Origin: Crocinitomicaceae bacterium
GTDB lineage: Bacteria; Bacteroidota; Bacteroidia; Flavobacteriales_D; Crocinitomicaceae
DNA: 60,348 nucleotides
Direction of reading: 5' to 3'
Assembly (NCBI GenBank): GCA_020436025.1
Contig: JAGQYP010000018.1
Coordinates: 1 to 60,348 of the forward strand
This document shows positions 43,959 to 52,081 of the stretch, piece by piece (the stretch's first letter is position 1; the number at the start of each line of letters is the position of its first letter). A model generated the notes under the pieces. It did no database searches and was not told the DNA's origin. It saw nothing but the letters and a program-made list of their open reading frames with translations. The position numbers and the translations under genes were made by a program.

Positions 43959-44456
43959 CTATTGAAATTGCTCTCCTGCAAGAATATCATTAGGAATGAT
44001 CAGTATCTTATCAATCTTTCTCAAAGGTCCTATACAATATTCTTGATGACAAGAAATACATGTTTCTCGCATATCATTAAAGAGATGAGCTCTTTTTAAA
44101 TTGTCTCTACTTTCAGCAAGTTGTTTTTGGAGATCAATAAACTTTGCCATGTTTGCTTCATAAGAATCCTTTCCCTTGTTTTCGGGTGTAGTAGCCTCGG
44201 CTAATGGCATAGTCGTATAATCAAAACTAAAATGCATTTCTTGATCTCCATTTAAAATCTTCTCACGATTCACTGTCATATCATTAAACATGAATCGCAT
44301 CATTTCTCTTAAATGAAGATCTGGAGTTTTTGGCTGTTCCTCCTTATTCGACTCTTTCTCTTTTGAGACTTCCTCTTCCTGTGAACAAGAAAAAAGGCCA
44401 AATGCAATGCAAATGGCCAAAATTCCGTTTATAAAATTCAATTTATTTTTTCTCAT
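43959..44456 (-). CDS. Lipoprotein with C-terminal CxxCH (cytochrome c'-like)
   Basis: 165 residues from the ATG at 44456. The lipobox is FGLFSC (Cys24), then a Glu/Lys linker. The remainder is helical (LREMMRFMFNDMTVNREKILNG, ANMAKFIDLQKQLAESRDNLKRAHLFNDM) and ends with ETCISCHQEYC (C133, C136, H137). Heme-binding CxxCH in the last helix of a four-helix bundle is the layout of cytochrome c'/c556. A periplasmic electron or ligand carrier is likely. It overlaps the DUF4920 gene by 14 bases. Confidence 0.75.
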   Translation of the reverse strand: MRKNKLNFINGILAICIAFGLFSCSQEEEVSKEKESNKEEQPKTPDLHLREMMRFMFNDMTVNREKILNGDQEMHFSFDYTTMPLAEATTPENKGKDSYEANMAKFIDLQKQLAESRDNLKRAHLFNDMRETCISCHQEYCIGPLRKIDKILIIPNDILAGEQFQ

Positions 44457-44994
44457 TTCCTTCAGCTTCTTCGCCATTGTATCCGTAAAGATAAACTCCT
44501 GTAGCTTCAAACCCAAGTTCCACTTTAGGTTCAGTAATTGCTGCTATTTCTTCAGCTGATGCATTTGCATCTTCCAATATATGCTTTTGATCAGCAATTG
44601 AAACCGTATCAATAAAAGCTTTTCCTGCAACTACAACTGGAGTTCCACTTGCATCAAGAGGCACGAAAAAATCATAGTCTTTAAACCAAACTCTCATGTC
44701 AGGATTTCCATCCCCCATGTTCAAGGTCATCCAACATCCTTTTTTCTGACAACATTCGTTGATTTCAGTTCTTAAAACAATCCCCTCTAAAGAATCCAAA
44801 CCTTCCATTTTGGCGATCATTTCATTTGGAGACATGACCGCAGATGTATCAAAGTCTGCACCACGAAGCATTACTGCCGGAGCTTTTGCCTCTTCCTTGT
44901 TTTCGGTGTTATCCTTCTTTTCTTCTTTCTTTTCTTCACCACCGCATGAGATCATCAAACTCGTTACGGCAAAAATCATCAATACTTTCTTCAT
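44443..44994 (-). CDS. DUF4920 lipoprotein
   Basis: 183 residues. Signal peptide MKKVLMIFAVTSLMISC with the lipid cysteine at 17. An E/K-rich linker (about 18-40) leads to a beta-rich domain: GIVLRTEINECCQKKGCWMTLNMGDG, RVWFKDYDFFVPLDASGTPVVVAGKAF. The CCQKKGCW motif is typical of DUF4920, where metal binding is suspected. The first gene of a two-gene operon with the c'-like lipoprotein; divergent from the di-heme peroxidase. Confidence 0.82.
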   Translation of the reverse strand: MKKVLMIFAVTSLMISCGGEEKKEEKKDNTENKEEAKAPAVMLRGADFDTSAVMSPNEMIAKMEGLDSLEGIVLRTEINECCQKKGCWMTLNMGDGNPDMRVWFKDYDFFVPLDASGTPVVVAGKAFIDTVSIADQKHILEDANASAEEIAAITEPKVELGFEATGVYLYGYNGEEAEGNEKK

Positions 44995-45014
44995 AAAATT
45001 CCAATTTATTGGCG

Positions 45015-45022
45015 CAAAAGTA
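45015..45022 (-). promoter_or_regulatory. -7 box of the DUF4920 gene
   Basis: TACTTTTG on the minus strand (CAAAAGTA on the plus strand), 20 bases before the ATG at 44994. It excludes the longer start at 45027. Confidence 0.6.
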
Positions 45023-45114
45023 ACCATTTATTCCCAATTCTATGGTATCCAATAAACGGGAAAACTAATTTAGATTTGGTCTAAGCAAGGAACAAAATCC
45101 TCACTTTTTTGTAT

Positions 45115-45122
45115 TACATTTG
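45115..45122 (+). promoter_or_regulatory. -7 box of the di-heme peroxidase gene
   Basis: TACATTTG, about 40 bases before the ATG at 45162. No -33 element with good spacing. Confidence 0.55.
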
Positions 45123-45161
45123 TCGCAAGCCAAAATAAAAATCAAACTATTATTTAATAAC

Positions 45162-46208
45162 ATGAAAAAACTAAGCATTGTATTCATTTTACTAGCTGGC
45201 GTGATTATCTATTCATGCGCAGGAAGAGGCAGTGAGAAAAAATTCACTGGAAAAAAACCTCCAAAAAAAGACCCATATGCAGCACTGTATAGTCAAGCTG
45301 AAAAAATGTTTCAAGCCTTACCAGATGAGATGCCTGCTGATTTTAATCCAATTACCCTTGAAAAAGTTGCCCTTGGGAAGAAATTGTATTTTGACAATAA
45401 ACTGTCTAAAGACAATACACAGAGTTGTAATTCCTGCCACAATCTCAATACATTTGGTGTAGATAATTTGTCTTTTTCACCTGGAAATAACGGTGGTTTA
45501 GGAGGAAGAAACAGTCCAACGACTCTAAATGCAGCGCTACACATGGCTCAGTTTTGGGATGGAAGAGAACCTCATGTTGAAGCACAAGCAGGAGGTCCGA
45601 TTTTAAATCCTGTTGAAATGGAAATGCCAAGTGAGCAATCCGTAATTGAAAGATTAAAAGCTATTCCTGAATATGTGGAGATGTTTGCTGCCGCTTGCCC
45701 AGGGGAAAGTAATCCAATCACATATAAAAACTTGAGGTTTGCCATTGGTGCCTTTGAAAGAAAATTGGTAACTCCTACCCGATTTGATGAATTTTTGAAA
45801 GGAAAAACAGATAAGCTTACAGATGCTGAGAAAAAAGGACTTCAAACATTTCTTGATGCGGGTTGTGCGACTTGTCATGCTGGCGTAACTTTAGGTGGAG
45901 ACCAATATCAAAAATTCGGAGTTCATGTTGATTACTGGACTTTAACTAAAAGTGAGAAGAAAGACGAAGGAAGATATGAAGTAACAAAAGATGAAGCAGA
46001 TAAATACGTTTTTAAAGTTCCTTCTTTAAGAAATGTGGAGAAAACTTATCCTTATTTTCATGATGGAAGTGTTCAAGACCTGAAAGAGGCCGTGAGAATC
46101 ATGGCAAAGGCTCAGTTGAATAAGGACTTGACCGAAGCAGAAATTAACTCAATCGTTACTTTCCTAAAAACTCTCACGGGGGATGTAGCAGAAGAATACA
46201 AAAAGTAA
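45162..46208 (+). CDS. Di-heme cytochrome c peroxidase (lipoprotein)
   Basis: 348 residues. Signal peptide with lipobox IIYSC (Cys19). The two heme sites are C89-x2-C92-H93 (QSCNSCHN) and C235-x2-C238-H239 (GCATCHAG). Between them are NGGLGGRNSPTTLNAALHMAQFWDGREPHVEAQAGGPI and, near the C-terminus, KVPSLRNVEKTYPYFHDG, both typical of the CcpA/MauG family. It would reduce hydrogen peroxide in the periplasm with electrons from a small cytochrome. The c'-like lipoprotein 700 bases away is a possible partner. An hydroxyacyl-CoA dehydrogenase gene follows after 12 bases. Confidence 0.93.
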   Translation: MKKLSIVFILLAGVIIYSCAGRGSEKKFTGKKPPKKDPYAALYSQAEKMFQALPDEMPADFNPITLEKVALGKKLYFDNKLSKDNTQSCNSCHNLNTFGVDNLSFSPGNNGGLGGRNSPTTLNAALHMAQFWDGREPHVEAQAGGPILNPVEMEMPSEQSVIERLKAIPEYVEMFAAACPGESNPITYKNLRFAIGAFERKLVTPTRFDEFLKGKTDKLTDAEKKGLQTFLDAGCATCHAGVTLGGDQYQKFGVHVDYWTLTKSEKKDEGRYEVTKDEADKYVFKVPSLRNVEKTYPYFHDGSVQDLKEAVRIMAKAQLNKDLTEAEINSIVTFLKTLTGDVAEEYKK

Positions 46209-46220
46209 AAAAGAATAAAA

Positions 46221-47111
46221 ATGAAGAACATTACAGTTATAGGAGCTGGGACAATGGGGAATGGAATTGCTCATGTTTTTGCTCAAAGTGGATTTCAAGT
46301 AGCATTAGTTGATATTTCTCAAGCTAGTCTTGACAGAGGCTTGTCTACAATCACCAAGAATTTGGATAGAATGATTGCAAAAGAGAAGATCACAGAACAG
46401 GATAAAGCAAACACCTTGGGGAACATTAAAACCTTTACAGCGATTGAGGCTGGTGTTCAAAATGCTGATTTAGTTGTGGAAGCGGCGACAGAAAACATTG
46501 ACTTAAAATTAAAAATCTTCGCTGATTTAGATAAAATGGCTCCTGCAAATGCGATTCTGGCTTCCAACACATCTTCGATTTCAATCACAAAAATTGCCAG
46601 TGTTACCGAAAGACCAGAAAAAGTAATTGGGATGCACTTCATGAATCCTGTACCAATCATGAAATTGGTTGAGATTATTAGAGGATATTCTACAACTGAT
46701 GAAGTGACGAATTTAATCATGGAAACTTCCAAAAAATTAGGAAAGGTTCCTGTTGAAGTTAATGATTATCCTGGTTTTGTTGCCAATAGAATTTTGATGC
46801 CGATGATCAATGAAGCCATTATTACTTTACATGAAGGTGTGGCAGGGGTTGAAGAAATCGATACGGTCATGAAATTGGGGATGGCTCATCCTATGGGACC
46901 ACTTCAATTGGCTGATTTCATTGGGCTTGATGTTTGTTTGGCAATCATGGAAGTTCTATATGAAGGATTTGGAAATCCAAAATACGCGCCATGTCCATTA
47001 CTTGTAAATATGGTAACTGCTAAAAAACTTGGAGTAAAGTCTGGAGAAGGTTTTTATAGCTGGGGGCACGGGACAAAAGATCTAATTGTTGCAGATGCAT
47101 TTAAGAAATAA
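46221..47111 (+). CDS. 3-hydroxyacyl-CoA dehydrogenase (3-hydroxybutyryl-CoA type)
   Basis: 296 residues. NAD-binding start VIGAGTMGNGIAHVFAQSG, catalytic region ASNTSSISITKIASVTERPEKVIGMHFMNPVPIMKLVEI (His and nearby Asn), then GFVANRILMPMINEAI. Monofunctional size and sequence fit FadB2/PaaH-type enzymes of fatty-acid or butyryl-CoA metabolism. The start of the PorP/SprF gene overlaps its 3' end by 17 bases. Confidence 0.93.
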   Translation: MKNITVIGAGTMGNGIAHVFAQSGFQVALVDISQASLDRGLSTITKNLDRMIAKEKITEQDKANTLGNIKTFTAIEAGVQNADLVVEAATENIDLKLKIFADLDKMAPANAILASNTSSISITKIASVTERPEKVIGMHFMNPVPIMKLVEIIRGYSTTDEVTNLIMETSKKLGKVPVEVNDYPGFVANRILMPMINEAIITLHEGVAGVEEIDTVMKLGMAHPMGPLQLADFIGLDVCLAIMEVLYEGFGNPKYAPCPLLVNMVTAKKLGVKSGEGFYSWGHGTKDLIVADAFKK

Positions 47112-48102
47112 TTCAAAAATATATTTCATTCAAAGGCGGGTTGTCATTCTACTCGCCTTTTTTTTGTTTTCCGGCCTTTTGATCGCACAAAGAGGTGAGA
47201 TCAACCAATCATTTTTCAATAACAATTTAGGTCTCTACAACCCTTCTCTACTAGGTGGAATCCGAAAAATGAATGTGAATGTTTTTTCAAAATTTGGAAA
47301 CCTAGAGACGAGCCAAAAAAACTACCTGAATGGACTGAATTTCGAGTATTCTTTCAACAGAAAACACAATTTAGGATTGGGTGCAACCAATTTAAGAGAA
47401 TCAGATTGGATGAACACCCAGATTTTTATTGGATATGCATACAAGCACGATTTTAAAGACAAACCATGGAGTTTAGGAGTCGGAGCCAACATTGGTTTCA
47501 AAAATCTGAGCCATTACAAGTATTTAATCGGATTGAACCCTCTGGATTCCTCCATTTATGCTCATAACAATCCGAATCAATATCAAGTCTATGCTAGTAT
47601 TGGTGTATCTGTTTGGTGGAGAGATCTCGTATTTTTTACGGTAAGTGGAGAAAATATTGTCCCCTATTCCAATTATAAATTCGATAACAACGACTATGAT
47701 AATGAAAAAGGTTTAAATAATTCCCCAAGTGCAACTGTAGGAATAGGAACAAGAAATCCAGCATTTGGAGATAGTATTATTAAAAAAACCAGTTTCGAAG
47801 CCAATATGTTTGCCACCTTTTATTTCACAGGAATAGCAAAATATAAGATCGAAATTAATTTCGGGCTTAATATCATGAATCTCATCAATCCAAGAATTGG
47901 CTTCAGATATTTGAATGATTACTTTATTACTCTCGGACTGCAAGCAAGGCTATTTAAGGGATTATTTATTTCCTATGGTTATGATGTCAATATTGACCTT
48001 AAGACTACCAATGTAAAGGGAAAAGGAAGTCATGAATTTGGTTTAGGCTATTTCATTCCGCATCAAGTAAGGGAATTTCAAAAGACCAAAAAGAAGAAAT
48101 GA
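47095..48102 (+). CDS. PorP/SprF-family type IX secretion-associated membrane protein
   Basis: 335 residues from the ATG at 47095, which lies inside the end of the upstream gene. Signal peptide hydrophobic core VVILLAFFLFSGLLIAQ. The rest is an outer-membrane beta-barrel-like repeat of aromatic alternation, opening with INQSFFNNNLGLYNPSLLGG, the PorP/SprF start. Such proteins help surface-bound adhesins or cell-surface attachment in gliding Bacteroidota. Usually paired with a large T9SS substrate, none is next to it here. YjbQ starts 4 bases before its end. Confidence 0.8.
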   Translation: MHLRNNSKIYFIQRRVVILLAFFLFSGLLIAQRGEINQSFFNNNLGLYNPSLLGGIRKMNVNVFSKFGNLETSQKNYLNGLNFEYSFNRKHNLGLGATNLRESDWMNTQIFIGYAYKHDFKDKPWSLGVGANIGFKNLSHYKYLIGLNPLDSSIYAHNNPNQYQVYASIGVSVWWRDLVFFTVSGENIVPYSNYKFDNNDYDNEKGLNNSPSATVGIGTRNPAFGDSIIKKTSFEANMFATFYFTGIAKYKIEINFGLNIMNLINPRIGFRYLNDYFITLGLQARLFKGLFISYGYDVNIDLKTTNVKGKGSHEFGLGYFIPHQVREFQKTKKKK

Positions 48103-48503
48103 TTCAAAAAGAAATTGTTTTAAGCGCCTATTCTAGGGGATTTCACAATATCGATCATGAAATTGAGTCCTATATTGAAGACCTTCCTGAAACTGGCATG
48201 CTGAATATTTTCATTAAACATACAAGCGCGGGAATTTTAATCAATGAAGGAGCAGACCCAAGTGTTTTAACTGATTTCAATTCTTATTTCGACCGACTAG
48301 TCAAGGAAAATGAACCTTATTTTACTCATATATATGAAGGTCCTGATGACATGCCTGCTCATATAAAATCAGCCTTAACTCAAACAAGCATCAATATTCC
48401 TATCACTAATGGAAAACTAAATCTTGGGACTTGGCAATCTCTTTATTTGTGTGAATTCCGGAATGATGGCGGAAGGAGAAAGTTGGTTTTGACAATTTGG
48501 TAG
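48099..48503 (+). CDS. YjbQ/UPF0047 family protein
   Basis: 134 residues. Family core: FIKHTSAGILINEGADPSVLTDFNSYFDRL, MPAHIKSALTQTSINIPITNGKLNLGTWQSLYLCEFR. Conserved His and Asp in these segments may bind metal or thiamine phosphate; some family members have weak thiamine-phosphate synthase activity. Single-domain, normal length. Overlaps the SprF-like gene by 4 bases, so coupled. Confidence 0.92.
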   Translation: MIQKEIVLSAYSRGFHNIDHEIESYIEDLPETGMLNIFIKHTSAGILINEGADPSVLTDFNSYFDRLVKENEPYFTHIYEGPDDMPAHIKSALTQTSINIPITNGKLNLGTWQSLYLCEFRNDGGRRKLVLTIW

Positions 48504-48517
48504 AAAAATTGACCTAC

Positions 48518-48549
48518 CCCATTTCTCAAATGTTTTTTTATTAGATTTG
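48518..48549 (+). promoter_or_regulatory. Promoter of the tRNA-Pro gene
   Basis: ATTG at 48518-48521, a 20-base spacer and TAGATTTG at 48542-48549; transcription would start just before the tRNA at 48561. Confidence 0.65.
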
Positions 48550-48560
48550 CCTTCAGATTT

Positions 48561-48635
48561 CGGGGTGTAGCTTAGTCCGGTTAAAGTGCACGTCTGGGGG
48601 GCGTGAGATCGGAGGTTCGAATCCTCTCACCCCGA
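48561..48635 (+). tRNA. tRNA-Pro (anticodon GGG)
   Basis: A 75-base cloverleaf. Acceptor CGGGGTG pairs with CACCCCG, D arm GCTT/AAGT, anticodon stem CACGT/GCGTG around loop CTGGGGG (anticodon GGG), T arm GGAGG-TTCGAAT-CCTCT, discriminator A. No CCA is encoded. A terminator follows. Confidence 0.93.
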
Positions 48636-48638
48636 CAT

Positions 48639-48663
48639 AAGCCTAGGTTTTTCTAGGCTTTTT
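48639..48663 (+). terminator. Terminator of the tRNA-Pro gene
   Basis: AAGCCTAG and CTAGGCTT pair around a T-rich loop, followed by five T. Confidence 0.85.
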
Positions 48664-48730
48664 GCTTATATCGAAAAACTAAAATTGAATTATTTTCCAG
48701 TATTCATCCGAGTCTATCGCTTTTTCATTT

Positions 48731-48738
48731 TATATTTG
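48731..48738 (+). promoter_or_regulatory. -7 box of the secreted protein gene at 48767
   Basis: TATATTTG, 28 bases before the ATG. No TTG at the right spacing. Confidence 0.6.
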
Positions 48739-48766
48739 ATTTCTTTTAATAACTAAACAAAACAAT

Positions 48767-49279
48767 ATGAAAACAATCTATTTAGGATTCCTAAGTCTTT
48801 TTTTACTTTTTGCTAATTCTTCTTTCAGTCAAAAATTCAATGGCAATGCGGATGTTGACAAACTTTCTACAGGTGCGCGAATTACAGCTAAATTATATGC
48901 GAATGATTTCTGCAATTGTGGGAGTAAATATAAGGATCAAGTAAAAGCAGTAGTCAACAAACTAAATGAACTTAAAAAGTCTAAAGATGCCGGTGAGAAA
49001 GCCACTGATGAGGAGAAAGAGGCTCTTAAGAAGTTAATGCTAGATGCTAAACCGTATTATGAGTGTTTATCAAATTCCAGAGTTGATGAAGACGAAAAAT
49101 TAGAACTTGAAAAAGAAATTAAAGCTCTTTATGGAATAGGAGACGATAAAGTTGTGAAATATAAAAGTTTGATTATCGCAGAATGCATGAGTGACTTCTG
49201 TTCAGGAACTGATGGCTTAGATTTTGTTTTCATGGCATCGGCATCCGCATCTATTGCTGAACAAAAGGCAAAAAAGTAA
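48767..49279 (+). CDS. Hypothetical secreted helical protein
   Basis: 170 residues. Signal peptide MKTIYLGFLSLFLLFANSSFSQ. The mature part is helical and charged: KLYANDFCNCGSKYKDQVKAVVNKLNELKKSKDAGEKATDEEKEALKKLM, with cysteines in CNCG, ECLSN, ECMSDFC. The seven or so cysteines may form disulfides. No family recognised. Its stop touches the convergent PKD lipoprotein gene. Confidence 0.7.
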   Translation: MKTIYLGFLSLFLLFANSSFSQKFNGNADVDKLSTGARITAKLYANDFCNCGSKYKDQVKAVVNKLNELKKSKDAGEKATDEEKEALKKLMLDAKPYYECLSNSRVDEDEKLELEKEIKALYGIGDDKVVKYKSLIIAECMSDFCSGTDGLDFVFMASASASIAEQKAKK

Positions 49280-50008
49280 TCAATTTAACCAACTAACATT
49301 TAACTGAAAAATCAGACTATCCGAAGGCGATTCCAATGTAATTTGGGTCGGCGGATTTGGATTCGAAGAATTATTATAATCTAAAGGACTAAAAGACACA
49401 CTACCCAGAAAATCGTTTGCTGAAAGTGTGTCTTTGTCATATAATAGAATTTCATAAGTTCCCTGATCATCTGCAAATACTTGGTTCAAAATAAAAGATA
49501 ATGGCAGATCTGCTGTGGATTTGTTTGAAAAAGCTACTGTATCCCCACTATAAATCAAATTCCCATTTTGCTTGATATCGATATAAAAATCTTCTCCAGA
49601 TGTTTCGTCCAGATCCCATTCCGTCCAACTAGTAGTTAAAGTTTTGTATTGCAATAATTGAATATCACTTACAAACATGGTATCAGCCGGAAGTACAGTA
49701 ATCCATTTAATCTTCGAATCAGTTGTTCCATTTTCTGCTGTAACAAGCAACTCGACCTTATAATTCCCAGCAAATTGATAGGTGTTGGTATCATTTTCAA
49801 GTGTGGATGTCTGTCCATCACCAAAATTCCAGGACCAAGCCACCGCTCTCTCTGAATTATCAAAGAAATAAACCTCACAAGGTGCCACACACGCCACGTT
49901 GTAAGCCAGGAAATCTGCTAAAGGAGGAGTTGTGTTTTCCTTTTTACAGCTTCCAAAAAAAACTAGAAGCCCCAATGCTAAACCTTGTTTGATTTTATTT
50001 AAAATCAT
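49280..50008 (-). CDS. PKD-domain lipoprotein
   Basis: 242 residues. Lipoprotein signal GLLVFFGSC (Cys20) then KKENTTPPLADF. One PKD domain at about 32-110 has VYFFDNSERAVAWSWNFGDGQTSTLEN with the family's WNFGDG. The C-terminal half (about 115-242) is another beta domain with DKDTLSANDFLGSVSFSPLDYN. Likely a surface or outer-membrane-associated protein. It overlaps the DUF3078 gene by 14 bases at its start, so the two are coupled. Confidence 0.85.
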   Translation of the reverse strand: MILNKIKQGLALGLLVFFGSCKKENTTPPLADFLAYNVACVAPCEVYFFDNSERAVAWSWNFGDGQTSTLENDTNTYQFAGNYKVELLVTAENGTTDSKIKWITVLPADTMFVSDIQLLQYKTLTTSWTEWDLDETSGEDFYIDIKQNGNLIYSGDTVAFSNKSTADLPLSFILNQVFADDQGTYEILLYDKDTLSANDFLGSVSFSPLDYNNSSNPNPPTQITLESPSDSLIFQLNVSWLN

Positions 50009-50966
50009 GATTTTTAAACGTATAAGCCAGTCCCAAACCTAAGATTTGCTTTAACTGTAATCGTGGCCCATAAGTATCATTTCCTAATGGAATTTTAACA
50101 TCATCATCATAAACAATGGCCAGCATCAAATAGGAGCTCAACCATGAGTTAATCTTAAATTTAAAGAGCAAATCGAAATTCACGTCAATGTTTTGTGGTC
50201 TTTCTTGAAAATAATTAGAAAACAAGGATAACTTCGTGTCAATTGCTATAGATTTTGTAAGCTCTTTCGCATAGCCAATACTTAAATAGGCACCTAATTG
50301 ATAACGAACTTTTTCACCTAGATTAAGAATGTTGCCATTGGCATCGTAATCCGCAGCTTTATTACCATAAGCTCCCCTATTCGCTAAAGTTTGGTCGTTG
50401 ATAATTGTGATGATTCCTTTCAGTGGAGTTGCGGTAACGTAAAACCCTTCAAATGGCCTGTATTCAACTGCAATAGAAGGACTGTAATAACCTGGAGCCA
50501 TGAATGAGGATGAAAAGTGAACTTCATCTGCAACATATCCGTGAGTAAACTGGGTTATAAAACCAAACTCCCCAACCAAAGACCATTTTTTACCAAATTT
50601 CCATCCCGCTTTAGTTTGCATATTGATAACATCATCCGTCTTGGCTACTGACCCGTCTTTAAAGATCACATTCATACCCAAAGCAAAATTATAGGCATTG
50701 TCCCAAAAGAATTTCTCATTCTCATATTTAAACTTCAATCGAATGATCCCATTTAATGAAATCGAGTTGTCCCCACCTGAGGCCCAATTCATGTAAGCAG
50801 ATTGAGTTGTTGAAAGCGAACCAAACATATTGTATTTCCACAATTTCAAAGAATCTGGTTTTTCAACTTTCACAGACTTTTTTTTGTCTTTTGGCTTTGC
50901 TTCCTGTGCGAGCGTAATATTTGTTAGGGTTAGAATTGCTAGTGACAGGATTAACTTCGTTTTCAT
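49995..50966 (-). CDS. DUF3078 protein (outer-membrane-like)
   Basis: 323 residues. Signal peptide MKTKLILSLAILTLTNITLAQ, then KPDSLKLWKYNMFGSLSTTQSAYMNWASGGDNSISLNGIIRLKFKYENEKFFWDN, the typical DUF3078 opening (QSxxxNWxxGG). The rest is a run of amphipathic strands, probably an outer-membrane barrel. Function unknown. Second to last in the probable operon from the giant TPR gene, 56 bases from apbE. Confidence 0.87.
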   Translation of the reverse strand: MKTKLILSLAILTLTNITLAQEAKPKDKKKSVKVEKPDSLKLWKYNMFGSLSTTQSAYMNWASGGDNSISLNGIIRLKFKYENEKFFWDNAYNFALGMNVIFKDGSVAKTDDVINMQTKAGWKFGKKWSLVGEFGFITQFTHGYVADEVHFSSSFMAPGYYSPSIAVEYRPFEGFYVTATPLKGIITIINDQTLANRGAYGNKAADYDANGNILNLGEKVRYQLGAYLSIGYAKELTKSIAIDTKLSLFSNYFQERPQNIDVNFDLLFKFKINSWLSSYLMLAIVYDDDVKIPLGNDTYGPRLQLKQILGLGLAYTFKNHDFK

Positions 50967-51022
50967 CAGCGTTGTTTTAAATTCGCCGTGAAATTAGTAA
51001 ATAATTCGAGATATATAGGAAA

Positions 51023-52075
51023 TTATTTCTTAATCAGCTTCTCAAAAGTCTTATTGTAAGCTACTTCCATTCGATTGTCTTCATTATTAAAAATGAAGTA
51101 AACAGCTAAATTTAAGTCCGGATGCGCTTTTACAAATTCCATTGATTTATCCACCCCCATTACCATGAACATGGTAGCAAATGCATCAGCGTATGCACAA
51201 TTTTCCGCTATTACTGTTGCACTTAGTAATGTATGCTGAACGGGATATCCTGTATGCGGATCAATGGTATGCGAGTATTTCATTCCATTTTTTTCATAGA
51301 ATTTTCTGTAATTCCCGGAAGTAGCAAGTGACATTTCATTCAATTCAATATAAGTAATGGCTTCACGTTCTTCAGTTTGATTTGGCTCCTCTACAGCCAA
51401 TAACCAAGGAGTTTCATCCAATTTATGACCACAAACTCTTACCTCCCCTCCAATTTCCACATAAAAACTAGTTCCTCCTTTTGATTTTAAAAATTCGTAA
51501 ATCACATCTACTGCATATCCCTGAGCGATAGCGTTAAAGTCTAACCGAAATCCCGGAGTAATTTTAGTCAAATAAGAAAATTCTTCGGTATTGTAGGTGT
51601 AATGATTTCCATTTACAAAACCCACTAAGCTTCTTAAACTATCAATGGTCGCTGAATCTGGAATTGTTTCATGGTCCTTTTTAAAGAAACTCCACGCATC
51701 CACTAAAGGCATAACTGAAGGGTCAAAACTCCCTTTTGACAATACATATACTTCTAGAGCTTGTTTTAAACAATTTTCGAAATAATGATTTGATGATCGA
51801 TATTCTAGTCTACCATTTGGTAAAGCATTGAATTTAGATATAAATGAAGAATCAACATAAGTAGATAATTCCAAATCAAATGAATGCAAAATGGAGTCAA
51901 TTTCCTCTTTTGACACGTTCAGATCTTCATTTAGAATAATGGTATAAGTGGTTCCCTGAGTGTTCCCGTAAATCTCCTTTTTTGCTTTTTGGAGTTCTGG
52001 AGCAGGTTTGTTGTATTTATTGGATTGACAAGAGACTATATGCAGGATCAGAAAAAAAATAAAAATTGTTCTCAT
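51023..52075 (-). CDS. apbE: FAD:protein FMN transferase (ApbE) lipoprotein
   Basis: 350 residues. Signal with lipobox HIVSC (Cys16). It attaches FMN to Thr/Ser of periplasmic flavoproteins such as RnfG or NqrC. Motifs: GNTQGTTYTIILN, DPSVMPLVDAW, LDFNAIAQGYAVDVIYEFL (metal/FAD), YVEIGGEVRVCG, TSGNYRKFY, SHTIDPHTGYPVQ and DAFATMFMVMG. It begins 6 bases after the end of the giant TPR gene. No flavoprotein substrate gene is in the window. Confidence 0.94.
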   Translation of the reverse strand: MRTIFIFFLILHIVSCQSNKYNKPAPELQKAKKEIYGNTQGTTYTIILNEDLNVSKEEIDSILHSFDLELSTYVDSSFISKFNALPNGRLEYRSSNHYFENCLKQALEVYVLSKGSFDPSVMPLVDAWSFFKKDHETIPDSATIDSLRSLVGFVNGNHYTYNTEEFSYLTKITPGFRLDFNAIAQGYAVDVIYEFLKSKGGTSFYVEIGGEVRVCGHKLDETPWLLAVEEPNQTEEREAITYIELNEMSLATSGNYRKFYEKNGMKYSHTIDPHTGYPVQHTLLSATVIAENCAYADAFATMFMVMGVDKSMEFVKAHPDLNLAVYFIFNNEDNRMEVAYNKTFEKLIKK

Positions 52076-52081
52076 GAAATA

